A stretch of 64,000 nucleotides of DNA, from positions 14,097,133 through 14,161,132 of the forward strand of contig OZ037769.1 in assembly GCA_964035545.1 (NCBI GenBank), in the 5' to 3' direction. The translations under genes and the position numbers were made by a program. Shown piece by piece: positions 32,311-44,757 of this stretch. The notes beneath the pieces are model-generated. The model searched no databases and had not been told where the DNA came from. It saw only the letters and a list, made by a program, of their open reading frames with translations. This DNA comes from Bugula neritina (Eukaryota > Bryozoa > Gymnolaemata > Cheilostomatida > Bugulidae). Every line of letters begins with the position of its first letter. Within the stretch, counting starts at the first letter, position 1.

Positions 32311-34363
32311 TAGATATGAGGTACATATCACATAATATCAACTGTATTGAATGTTATTACACATGCAGCACCTGAAAGGCCTTACGTTCACAAACAACAA
32401 TTTGTTAAGTGGAAATTACACATTGTTGCAACTAAGTTAACATTTACTTCAGCATGTAATGACGCTCGGCCCAAATGCTAAATCTAAATGCTACAGATTT
32501 GCTGAAATTAAAATAGCACCAGGTCTTGCAACATGCAGGCTATATTAGTGAAGGAATTTTGGATATTTTTTTCTCTATAATATATGATGCAAAATATTTA
32601 AGGTATTCGTATTTAGTCTAAATAAAATTATATGGTTAAATATAAACAGCAAGTCAAGGGAATGAAATCTAAATCTGAAAGCAAGAAGAAAGCATTAAGC
32701 ATACCAAAGTTTAACAGGAAACCAAACTACAATTAGCTAATTATTATGTAATGCACTAACAGATGTAATTCTTCTCATCTTAAACCAAGATATGAGGTCA
32801 CAAATTAAGGACAGCAGTGGTATTGACTGAAAGTGACTACATATAACCATAGTTATAAGAAGTTATAGAAAATAACATGCTATTTAGGGTTGAGTGGTGA
32901 CAACCCTTACTGGAATAGAAGTTCAAAGTGTTAAGTCCACTATGCTAATTCCATATATTGTTTATATTATCTAAATTATATTATAGATATAAAGTATGTG
33001 AGATGTATTATGTACATAAAGTACATTATTTACACTGTGTATTATATTATCTCTACTACATATAGCTTAAGCCTTACAACATATTAATATTATGTATTTA
33101 TAAGCAATATATTATAGTTTTAAATTTATTTGGGTTAAACTTAAGGTACCAACCAGATTTAGCCTGATTTCCACAGTCATATAATAAGTATTATAATAAT
33201 AATTATATTATCATACTATAAATTAGTAATCAAGAAAATTAATGTTACAGCTGAAATTGAATCAAATGAAATTATGCTGCTAGAACAACCTATCAAAAAG
33301 TAGGCAAATCATTTTGAAACTAAAGCAGTTCATTTGACTTCTAAATTTAACATTTTATTCAGATAGTTGAAGTGAAATATTTTTAAAACAACTTTATTAA
33401 ATATTAATTTACTAACTTAAAATAGATTGTTTATGTACCCACGTTGGCAAGGAATGTCTGGTGTACCCACGTACCCACTAATTATAACATTCCAAGTGCT
33501 AGAAACACACTCTATAAATATAGAATATTAGCTACAGCTATGCTAGATACGTTACGTTGGCTTAATCGGAGTTAATGGAAACACGTTTATTCCAAAAACA
33601 GATACTAGAAGCACAACATCGTTATGATTATATTATAAATCATACTTGTTAATAGTATAATTATTAAATGTTTTCAATTAGATATATCTTTATAATTACG
33701 TAATGGAAAGTTTCATCAAGGGTATATTTAAATAAAACATAACAAGAGTTATCAAGTGCTAGCCTCAGTGAAACTAAAGAAAGGTGTAACCTGCATAAAT
33801 AAGGGAAATAATACCCTATAACAACGTTTTATCGATTATGTTGCAATGGCTATCTGAAAACACCTAGAGTTTGCTTCCCATGTATAAATTGCAAGGAAAT
33901 CTCAAGAATTTTGGATGATAAAGTAAAATTCTTCACAGAAGAATTCATAGCCCACTCAGTTAGGTTAAAACTCTGCAAAATAACTTCGATGTTAAAATTT
34001 ACTCATCAAATGCAAGAAATACTAAAATTAGTCTTATTTGCAATTTCTTCGATTCTGCTATGCATTTTAACCGAAACTTCATCAATAAACACATAGTGCT
34101 GGTTGGAGTTGTCTTTTCTAATTTGATGGCGGTATAGAAAAGAGTACATAGAGAAAGTGAAAATTACAATCTACTCAATGAATTCTCTAAACGCTTCCAT
34201 CTAAATAGATTTACAAGGATGTCAGAAGAGTAGGAAAGATGTATTAAGGTTTGAAAAGGAAGCAACTAGAATATTGAAAAATGATGCAATTTTTTTCAAA
34301 TATTTCCAGAAAATTCTGTACAGAACTCCGATATTCGACTCACCTATGTTACTGAGTAGAGAA

Positions 34364-37300
34364 TTAGCAAATCACGCAAATCGAGCTTTTAGAAGTAACT
34401 TGAGAGGAGGATTTGAGATTGGCAGCGACGCGACGTAAAGCACGACGTTTTGCTGCTTCAATGTACACATCTCGTCGAAACTGACCACCTGACAGCGGAA
34501 TCGTATCTCTTCCAGGCTTCAAGTTGACCTGCAAAAGCAAAGAACGTAGACATCATATTCAAAGAGTATATGGACCTGAGGTAGAGAGTATATACACCTG
34601 AGGTAGAGAGCATATACACTTGAGGAAAAGAGTAAATATACCTGAGGTAGAGAGTATATACACCTGAGGTAGAGAGTATATATACCTGAGGTAGAGAGTA
34701 TATATATCTGAGGTAAAGAGTATATACACCTGAGGTAGAGAGTATATACACCTGAGGTAGAGAGTATATACACCTGGAGTACAGATTATATACACCTGAG
34801 GTAGAGAGTATATAGCCCTGAGGTAGAGAGTATATACACCTGAGGTAGAGAGTATATACACCTGGGGTGGAGAGTATATACACCTGGGGTGGAGAGTATA
34901 TACACCTGAGGTAGAGAGGATATATACCTGAGGTACAGAGTATATATACCTGAGGTAGAGAGTATATACACCTGGAGTACAGATAATACACACCTGATAA
35001 AGAGCATACACTGGTTTGTGATCTGAACACTTCACTTCAGGGGCAGACAAATATTTCTTGCAGACAATGCCGTGTTTCCTTTTAGATTTGAACAAGATCC
35101 TGTCAGTGTAGGAGGGGATGCGGCACTTCGCCGTCGTGTCGTACACGTCGGTGCCTATCAACAGCGAGCGATATGTATGATTGGTCAGTAGAGCAGTGAT
35201 AGGAAATCTAGGCTTGGAAAAAAAGGGCTGCAGTTGCATAAAAGTTTTAGCAAGTTTTACCCAACATCATGCACAATGACCGCCTTAAAACAGAGTCTTA
35301 TGTTCAGGAATTATTTAGAAAATTAAGTTTTAAAGCGTCTATATTCATACTCAGCTTTATCAAAATTAAATTTGAATATAACATCCATAGTAATCTTGCT
35401 TAGTATCAATTCAAAATTGGAGTTGTTTTCACAATCACTTTGTTTCAAATCATGCTATACATGTTACATCATCGACTTTTACAAGAGGAAACAATTCCAA
35501 CCCAGGCTATAGCCAGCTAAGCACCATGCTAGGTGAGTAGTAGCAACATATTAGTTTGCCTGAACACTTGAATTAAAGCCTTCAAAATGCAGGTACACGG
35601 CTCATGCATCTAAAGCATTATTTTGGAATAAATCATTTAAAACACGCAAGCGCATATGTTTTCTTTTCTACTCTATTATTTATAAAAAAATAGTGGAAGT
35701 ATGGCTTTTAGATTTATCTAAAAATTCAGCTAAAATAAGAAATATTAATAGAGAAGTCTAGAGAAAAGTTTGATTCAAATAAACACTTTGTAGCCATCAC
35801 TAAAGAATAAATAGAAGTAAGAGGGTAGAAGTGAATCTGCAGCCAATCAGTATGCAGTCTGCTGGTATCAACTAGCCAATCACAATTCAGAGCCCAATAA
35901 CACATGGAGTATATAGAGTAATTAGCCAATAAGAATAGTTTTACCACCACCAGTTTGAATGCCAACATCTAGCTTACTGGTGACAACTGATCACTAATGA
36001 ACACTATTAGTCACTACTGGTCACTACTGATCACTATTAGTCACTACTGATCACTATTAGTCACTACTACGCACTACTCGAGACTACTAGCAACTGCTAG
36101 ACATTATTGAATACTAGTAACCATTAGTGACTAATAATGACTCACTGCAAACAGCTAATGTACCAGAAAAAGATGGTTAGTCATTGAGCCAGAGAATACG
36201 AACATAGCAGACGGCAAGTACTAAAACCCGCAACTTACTTAAATCATCTATAACATACAAGCACAGGTAATTGAATTTAGTGAACTAATGAAAAAAATCA
36301 GTTGAAACAGAATAATGAAAAAGTTAGGAAAAGTATGCTTCATGAAAAATAGTGATAATTATGACATCATTGTGAAGAAACTCGAAGCATAATATCAGCG
36401 AGTAACAAAGTTAGTAAGTCCATAGCTCTTGTTTCCTGCTCAGTGATGACATGTTAGTGTAACTGTTTAGATGACCACAAACTTTGCTTACTAAGTCAGC
36501 ATCTACACAAAATCTAGTAAAAACCAAAGGCAGGTGACATACATGATACTCAGCAATACAACCCAATAATAGTTCAACTGATATTTTAAGAATAGTCTAA
36601 AAATTATTTTATACAAATAATAATTGGTTAAAGAATCGTGAAGACTTATTGGATGTTTAGAGTTGTAATCCCAATGATGAGAAGACAATTCCTTGCTGAG
36701 GCCATGAAATTTTCTTATGCTGATTATTAGCTACAAATTAATTCAAAATCTCACGAGGTAAGACCACAACAAATACAATCACAGCTGCTGACAAAAGCAT
36801 GACAATACCCTATGCAGATGAGGCAGAACCACCTTACCGGGATCAAACTTGTATGTTGGAGGGAAGTTTATTTGCCCTTCCTGGAAATCTTCAAATATTT
36901 CCCCGTTGGCCATGCCACGAGTCAGCTCCTCGTGTTCAAGCAAAGGTTCGTAGTTGGGATGATCTTTTAGCTGCACCGATTTTATCATTTTTATCACAGA
37001 TTCTCTATCTTTGTTGATTCTAAAGTTGAGGTCACCAGCCCAAAACACGCAGTCAAATCGGAGAGACGCAAGGGGCGGGGTTTGTTGTAACGGGTTATCT
37101 ACGACAGCGCGAGGTAACTTCAACGTCCTATTAATAGTCTTATAGTCAGATACTCTGGCTTTACCATTGCCCTCATCAGATTTAAAATGTGACCCGATAA
37201 ATACAAAAGATGTGCCAAACATAGTGAATGATAACGCCACAGCGCCTTTGGTTCGGATTTGTTTGAACACTCTCACAGTGACGGTGTCCGACTCCGGGAC

Positions 37301-40300
37301 GGAACAATACCAGATCAGCTCCCGTTTCATCAGCACAGCGATGTGTAGAGTTCCGTGCTGCACTGAGTGATACACAACATGGGAGGGGCCAACAGTTTCC
37401 TGTAACGTCAGCTCCCACTCACGTCTGTCCAGTTCGTTTTCCTGAGTCGTTATAACAAACATGTCCGGCACAAACTCGAGACTTTTGGGAAGGATAAAGT
37501 CTTCTATACTGTCATCCAACTGTTTCAACTCATAAATATTCCACGTGCCGACAAATATGTTGATGTTTCTATCGGGAAAAGTGCGATCAAGTTCGGTGGC
37601 GCCCATGACGCTAGAATGAGATTGTTTTTGACCCACAAGGAAATTCTTGTGTCTGGCCGTGGAAATTCTGAGTGACTGTATGCCGGGTGATGATGCTGTC
37701 GTATTCACACTCAAAGTGCTCGCTGACCTTCGCATTGTGTCGTCAGCCGAGGTGCCGATAGCTTCCAGCCCTGGAAACAAACACAATAATATATTACACA
37801 CAAATTGTAACCTAAAATCCATAAATGGGACGACTCCAAATTTCTAGATCAATAATAAAAACTGGTACGAATCAATTTTCTATCTAAACATTAGAACATG
37901 CTAGAATACTAGAACATAATATAGCACCTATTTTACTGCGTATGACTTCCCAGTTACGTTTGCTGGATCTCACGCTTTCACTGATGTTTGGCATGGAGTC
38001 AGATTTTGACATCTGGTTAGGTTTGGTGATGCTACTACTTCTATGGATTGTGTTTGAGGAGGGCTTCGGGCTGGGAAATGCAGGGGCACCACCTCGTCCA
38101 GGACTTGGGAATGCAAGCGCACCCCCTTTTTGAGGACTGGATAGAAGCTTTTCGTAATTGAGTGCCAGCTACAAAAATATGTTTAGTTACTATGAAATTA
38201 TTTATATTAATCAATGTTAAGGAAGACAATATGATATCAAGTTTGGTACATGAAGATGGACATACTGCATTAAATTGAGAAATAAACAGGAAAGAAGACA
38301 ACTCACACGTCCAAGTCAAATTATTTCATATATTCACAAATCATGGGCCTGGCAGCTCATTACTAAACACAAGCAATCAAAAGCAAACATCTGAATTCAC
38401 AATAAAATTCAAATTATATAATACAATATAAACACTAGAATGTTGTAGTGTCATCTGATCAACGACAAATTCTCACTTCATCATTATCTTCGGCATCTTC
38501 GTCCGTTTCCACGACGTCATTCATATCAATCTTGTCGAGAAGTCTGCCAGAAGCGGGAGCAATCGGCTTGAAACTGGTCTCCTCTATAAAGTAGAGAGTT
38601 ACAAATCTCAGAGAATATATACAGAACACAGTTGGCGTAGATATTCTGAATATTATGAGTTTCTGGTCACATGACGGCTTTCTCTACTGACCCATCGTAA
38701 AATGTAAAAAATTTTGCCGCTATTTTCTGCTTTGTGAACCTGACCATAAGCATTGGTCTAAGATTACTGAGGAGACATACTATTCAACTGACTGCAAATA
38801 AACACCAATCAAAACAATGATCATAATTATAATGGACTCGGCAGTTTTTCGCTTATTTACTTGTAAAATCACAAAAGTTCTTCACAAAGTACAGAATTTA
38901 TTATTCTATATATTAATTTAAAAGATGAATCCAACATTTTTTGAAACTCCTCAAATTAGTTAGAATTTATAAATCAATATGTATCATGTAAGCAAAGAGA
39001 TGCGGTATTATCTATTGCACTAAATAAGACTAGTCGCTTTCAGGCAGCTGAAGAAATGAGCTTCACTAGAGTACACCACTAAAGGTAACCTTACCAGAAG
39101 GTAGCCGAAGTTTATCCGTTACTTTGAGGGGTGAGGCGGGTTCGGTTACCACAGTCCCTTCTTCAGCAGAATTCTCATTCTGAGCATTTCTGGAAAGAAA
39201 GAACAAAAATTAGCTAATCCCACAAATGCATCTGGAAAAAGGGTCAGTAATTCTAAAAGTATCCAATATCTATAAACTAATAATAAGGCAATAAAACTAC
39301 TCATTAATTATATTCAGAATGTTGATGACACAAAGAGGAGAGTTAGTGGGCTTTACAATCTAGACCCTAGCATTGCCGAAGCTTAAGACGATTTCATCAA
39401 AACTCTAGCAGAAAAGAAACTGAAATCTTTCCTTTTTTTCTTACTACACTTGCTGTATAATGAATAAGTAAATTTTTTTTTTCATGAAACCACATATGCA
39501 ATCACAGTGTTCATTGGGTAACTTGCTGATCAATAAAATGCCTCAACATATTTACCATTACGCAGTTCACTACGGGCTTCAATTTACTCACTTAGGAGAC
39601 ACACCAGTGGGTTCTACAGCACCATCAGTACTTTTAGTTGGGGTGGGGGTAGACAACACCCCGCAATCATCTATGAGCCTAAGATCTGGAACTTCAGCAG
39701 ACCTGAGAGAGGAAAGAGATCCATTCAGGTTCTGCTTTTCCTTTAGACGGCTCAGGGCCCCTTTGTGTTTCTTCTTACGAGAACTTAACGGAGGTTCTGA
39801 GTCTATAAATATTGTTGAACTCAGGCTATCATTGTGTAAGCTAGTTAATCATCAAGTAACTAAGAACTCAGCTAAAATTGTTTATGAGTAGAAACTGTCA
39901 CAAAAATTCACCAAACACAGACAAAATTATGTTTCTATCGAAAAATGTATGGAAAACATGTACGTGTGGGATTTTAATTCAAAACGCAAATCATCTGTGG
40001 AGTAGAGCTAAAAATAAAATTACAAGTACAGCTAAGAGAATAATTTTAAATAAAATTTGGTAGCCTTGATATGATAGTAAAAGTTGGTGAGGCAGGGTAG
40101 TTATAAAAGTGGAGACATTTAAACTAAAAATAAACTGGATATACACGCAACAGGATGTATTGTAAAGTTTTTTTATTTTTATTACTAGTTTAATTACAAC
40201 ATATAGAGAGCAGTTACAAACTGACATGCAATATGTGCAAGGTCATGGGTTCAAACACGGCCATTTGTGATATCAGGGAGAGCATTAGTCATAATCGCCC

Positions 40301-41381
40301 CTATGCTAATTTGAAAATATCCAAACTATTTAAACTACAATTTTTAGCCAGCTTAAAAATCTTTACCATCTGACATCCTCATAGGGATGGAGAGTTAAAA
40401 CAAACAGACTTGAATCTAATTACACAACAAGCTATTAAATAACCTCAGTTCATAACAAACCTTCCACAGTAACTTCTCCATTTTTAAAAACACTGTCTAT
40501 TTTTTCAACCAGTTTGTCAGTGATCTCTCCATCATAATTTGGTGCCTTTTTAGTTTCTGAGTCATTGATGTCTTCAACATCCGAATCCTGTAGAACTTCC
40601 CTATCCTAATAAGAGGTTGTTATCAATCATCAAAAGAAATGATATCCATTGTACTTGTTTATCCACTACTTGAATGCAAGTGCATAGCAACCTTCCCACA
40701 CTCTATCTCATATTGTATTATACTTTCATATAACAATGCAAGTTGTCCAGCCTATCACAATTTGTAACAAGTATCACAAACAGGCTAAAAATGAAAGCTC
40801 AATCGGTCAATGGGTGCTGCACCATTGATCCTTGTGTTCACAAAGTGGTGTATTTTATATCATAGGCTACTGTATCTATTTAAGTCTTATATAGTGAGAG
40901 TTTACATCCAGTCAAAATCAGCTGCTTGTATTACCAAACAAATTGTTTTTTTAAATAAAAACTGGCTTTCGCACCGTAGTTACATCATATGTCAAAAACC
41001 GGAAAATCTCCAATAGAAGTATATAAACCCGTTGAACAGAAACAAAAGTGTTTTATTGTAAACAAACTCACAAAATTCAAATTAAAACTCAATTTTAAAA
41101 GAGAAACTTGTATAAGCACATGAGACAAAAATAAAGGCGCTAAAACTAACCTCGGGTGTGTGTGCGTCACCGGCAGCGGCATCAAGTATTACTTCATCTG
41201 CTCGTTTCCTGTCTTTAAGTCGAGAGAGACCTGATTTCTTCTTCCTTTTCGGGGTTCCTTCACCGACATCATCAACAGTTATAGGGCTGCCAGCATCAGC
41301 TGGTGCTACTTGATTGATACGTGGGCGTGGCTTAGGTATGGGGGAATCCCTTGGTTCATTGTGTCCATCATCCGACAGCAT
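34364..41381 (-). CDS. INPP5E: Inositol polyphosphate 5-phosphatase, INPP5E type
   Basis: Nine exons on the - strand: 41381-41151, 40605-40461, 39802-39592, 39189-39095, 38583-38477, 38168-37928, 37770-36838, 35154-34994 and 34528-34364. All phases agree, giving 762 residues. Residues 1-410 are charged, Ser/Pro-rich and probably disordered, with two K-K-K-x-G-L/A-L-S-R-L-K motifs. The catalytic domain runs from about 412: F-V-G-T-W-N (416-421), T-Q-E-N (E454), G-S-H-F, W-A-G-D-L-N-F-R (D590, N592), P-P-T-Y-K-F-D, R-I-P-S-Y-T-D-R-I-L (666-675) and S-D-H-K-P-V (698-703). The protein ends S-S-I-C-V-I-C, a CaaX prenylation box. Known for INPP5E: it removes the 5-phosphate from PI(4,5)P2 and PI(3,4,5)P3 and is targeted to the primary cilium by its prenyl group. 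The catalytic order and C-terminus make INPP5E the best fit over other 5-phosphatases. The gene is head to head with Myb. Confidence 0.92.
34560..34993. repeat. 22-bp minisatellite filling the last INPP5E intron
   Basis: About twenty copies of the 22-bp unit CACCTGAGGTAGAGAGTATA plus TA. The array begins exactly at the 5' splice site (34993) and fills nearly the whole 465-bp intron. On the coding strand each unit contains CTCAGGTGTATA, resembling both an acceptor and a donor. Stops are absent in all three coding-strand frames across most of the array. Confidence 0.95.
35976..36075. repeat. About 20-bp TCACTACTGATCACTATTAG repeat
   Basis: A short imperfect tandem array in the intron between INPP5E exons 7 and 8. 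Confidence 0.8.
40236..40410 (+). mobile_element. tRNA-derived SINE, copy 4 (5' truncated)
   Basis: It starts within the tRNA-like part (AAGGTCATGGGTTCAAAC), keeps a degraded AGAGCATTAGTCATAATCGC body, and ends in CTCATAGGGATGG. It lies in an INPP5E intron, antisense to the gene. Confidence 0.6.
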
Positions 41382-43339
41382 ACTTTAATACAAAATAGGA
41401 CGTGTCATATCAACTGTCCAATCAGCAGAAAACTCTCCACAAAGAACAGTAAGCAACGTTTGACACATTTGTTTCTTCAACTCATTAAGCTACCAGCTAC
41501 TAGCTTATAAACTACTAAAAAAGTTGAAATATTTAGTTGATTATTTCTACAGTTTTTGCAAAGCATATTGCCAAAAAATAAAAAAACTGTAACTTCAAAA
41601 CTAAACTACTATTACAACAAAGTGTAAACTTGCTGACTCAGCATACAGGTCATGATTCATTCAGCTTTAATAGCTGCTTCAACACCAGCTGAATGATATT
41701 TAAGAAATATGATTATGTTGTGTACACTGAAATTTTGCTTTGCAACACTTGGGTTATTATAAAAACATCATATTTTAACAATCAAAAGATGAGAAAATAA
41801 AATAACATGTGAACTCTAGTAAAAAAACAACGGGAAGCAAGTTTTTATCACAAGCACAAATACCAACCAAGCATGGCAACACCTAATCATGTTGGTAGAG
41901 GATTGAGTCAAACTAGTGTGTGAAGTGACTAAATAAAAATAATCGAGTTTAAATTCACAATGAGGTGCTCTTTAATAAGTAGTTGGAGGTTCCAAAATTT
42001 ATAGAAGTTTGATTGTTAACCTATTGGCTCAGTTTGTAAAGATCTTGTTTTTGGACTCTGTTTTACAAAGTGTTCAGTCAATAAAGAAGTTAGTTTATTT
42101 TAGAGTGTAGACAAACTTGGCAGACTTTAAACTGAAGACAAGCGAAAAGTTTCCGACTGAACAAAATATAATGTGGGTAGGAAATTTTCATTTTGAAGTT
42201 TAATTACCTAAATATTTATGTTAGTTTTATAACACACAATGACATTAATAAAAAATGTTTAAACAAATTATTATGTCCGTTACCATAATGACTGCAACTC
42301 GATTATTATTAGGAATAAAATCACAGGCAATTAACAACAAAAACAAGATTGTTATTTGTTCACAAATATATACATTACAACAATTAAAATTATATGTGAT
42401 ATTTTCAAGTAGAAATAAAAATAATTGAAAAAATCTAAAAGCAAATAAACATTCAAATTTATAATTTTTCACTACAAGTAGTAGTACTATAGATAAAAAA
42501 TGAAAATCACCATGCAAACCACAAATTGAAATTAGCCAAGTTCAAAATTTATTCCTGCTAGTTCAACTTTCACAAGTTTACTAGTACTAGTAGTAGTTGT
42601 AGTACGAGTAATACTAGTAGTAGTAGCAGAAGTCAATACCATTATGAGTATGCAAAGTTCAACACTATGATTATCATTATCGTTATGTCTGTCAGACTCA
42701 GTGTCACAGATATTGTTAAACTCAATTATGCTGTGAATCAGTTATGTAACTATGATTATCACTATGATATTGATTATTCATTATAATTTTTATAATATTA
42801 TCAATATAAAATTAAACCTGAAGCAAAAACTAAACGTTCAAAGAAAAAAACTATACCTATCACTATAAGTACGATGGTGACCATGGATGAGAATGAGTAT
42901 CAGTATGTGTATCAGTATCACTATGAGTATGATACTCTATGAATATCAACATGATATCGAACAAGTTAATAATGATATTCCGTTTATACTTTAAGTTTAT
43001 TATTCGCCAATCGAGAAACTTAAAGTTAAAGTATAGCTAATAGTAATACTAATAGTAATACTATTACTATTAGCAATACTTATTACTATAAATAGTATAA
43101 ACTTAACTTAAAGTAATAAACAATGTGAATATTCTTTTAACTTTTAAATTTTAAACAGATTATTTTACTACACTAGGTGATATAATTTCACTCAAAAGCA
43201 AAACATGACATTATGATTTTTGTGTAGAACATATACTTACACTGATACTTATATTCATAGATATTGGAATCAGACTGATAAAACACAGACCCTAACTTGA
43301 ATACTAGAGACTAAAGAGAAACAGATAATAAATATTATG

Positions 43340-43620
43340 AGGCGAAGTAAAAAATGCGAGAGAGCTTGACGTAGCTAATGGCAACAAACTTCACTTTGTA
43401 AAAAGTGAGTGACCTCTATACACTCTCCATAAAATGTAGACTGATAGTAAAAATTTAGAGCTTTGTCCGCGAGTCCACTAGTTCATTTAGTTTTTAGCAA
43501 AGTGACCAATCGAATGCTGGGGCTTTTTATCATGTGACCATTAAGCGCGTTATTTGATGGGGACAGGTGGCTCCCAAAACATAGGCGGATAATCACCATC
43601 GTTATGATAATCATATTAAT
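43340..43620. promoter_or_regulatory. Candidate bidirectional promoter block
   Basis: The only GC-richer, CpG-containing stretch between the INPP5E and Myb starts. It holds a CCAAT box (GACCAATCGA near 43502), TTAAGCGCG near 43543 resembling an E2F site, and the X-box-like motif at 43371. Promoter function is inferred. Confidence 0.4.
43371..43385 (+). promoter_or_regulatory. RFX X-box-like motif
   Basis: GTAGCTAATGGCAAC fits the X-box consensus (two half sites with a 1-3 nt spacer) except one base. The right half GGCAAC is perfect. RFX sites mark ciliary gene promoters, fitting INPP5E. Confidence 0.35.
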
Positions 43621-44757
43621 ATTCTCAATTCACTCGTTACGCATTTTTATCATTGCAGCAAATTAAAACACAAAATAATGCAAAATTAAATTATGCTAGT
43701 TATATAAGTTTAAATTTAGAAGCGGGAACTAGAAAATTTTAATCAAACTAAAAGACAAACTGAAACTCAAACTGAAAGAAAACTCAAACTGTAAATGTGA
43801 AATACTTAATCTTATACTTACAGTTATACTAATTAAAATACTATTGGTATTAGTTTTACTAATAGTGATAATAATACTAATAGGCTAGTAGTAGTACTAC
43901 TACTAATGGTTGTTATATTAGTATTTATAAGTATCAGTATCAGTATGAGTATGTAAATCACTAAATGTATTACTATTAGTATTAGTAATACTAATACTAA
44001 TAGTAATAGTAATTGTATATTTATACTTGTACTGTTATAGTTATAGTAATAATAATAATTAATAAAAATATTAATAATGAATTAATAAAATATTCATTAT
44101 GATTGTTCATTGAATAAGAATGATAATTTTTGTTGTAATTCTAAAAGTAGAACTAGTTGGTTTTCAAAGTAGAATATTCAACTAGTTAATGTTATTATTT
44201 ATCATTTTATGTTATTAATTAAATTAGAGTAAGAGTGTGTCAGCTATGTAATTTCAACAGGGAATATAATTGTATTTTCTAGTACTGCTTCACTACCAAT
44301 TAATACTATTACTAAGGCAGTTATTGTTAATGTTGCAATATCAATTATAAATACTAATACTAATAGTATTACAGTAATAACTATAAGGTCTCCATTCACC
44401 AGGTAAATAACTAAATTCGTTGCAATGATGATTAATCTTATTAAATTTAATGCTCAAACCCAAATCAAAACTAGGGCATCTACTTGTAATTTTTTATATA
44501 ACAACACTTAAACTTTTGTATCGCAGTTTCAAAACACAATGCATTGCTCAAATTTTCAATAGTATGATACTGATTGTGCTACACTTGTACTTCGAGCTCA
44601 ACTGCCAGTAGTTTAAAAATGTTATAATAAATCTAGCATTATCATTATGATTTGTAGTGTAACTATTAACTATTTCGAGGCTTATTGTAGTCAAAATCCA
44701 ATGCCCTGAACCTGAGGCTTTTAAAAGATACTCCATGCGGCTAATGAATAAAGTTCA

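Larger units (their letters stand above)
29622..34363. other. Intergenic between Ig gene and INPP5E
   Basis: Contains a G18 run at 30642-30659 and a SINE at 32110-32310. Otherwise AT-rich, without recognisable exons. A degenerate tRNA-like patch lies near 31165-31260. The likely 3' UTR of the INPP5E gene occupies the right edge, but no close polyadenylation signal is clear. Confidence 0.4.
42560..44060. repeat. Cryptically repetitive TAGTA/TATCAG region with palindromes
   Basis: Short arrays of TAGTAG, AGTATCAGTATG and TAATAGTAATAC recur. Perfect or near-perfect palindromes include 43970-44006 (18-bp arms, 1-nt centre) and one near 43043-43067. The repeats are interrupted by the GC-richer block at 43340-43620. 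Confidence 0.7.
41382..44757. other. Head-to-head intergenic region, INPP5E to Myb
   Basis: 3.4 kb separates two divergent start codons. No coding exon is seen. The INPP5E ATG lies 2 bp after a possible acceptor (TATTAAAG on the - strand), so a 5' noncoding exon may exist. A GTAAGT donor on the - strand near 43235-43240 would suit it. Confidence 0.5.
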
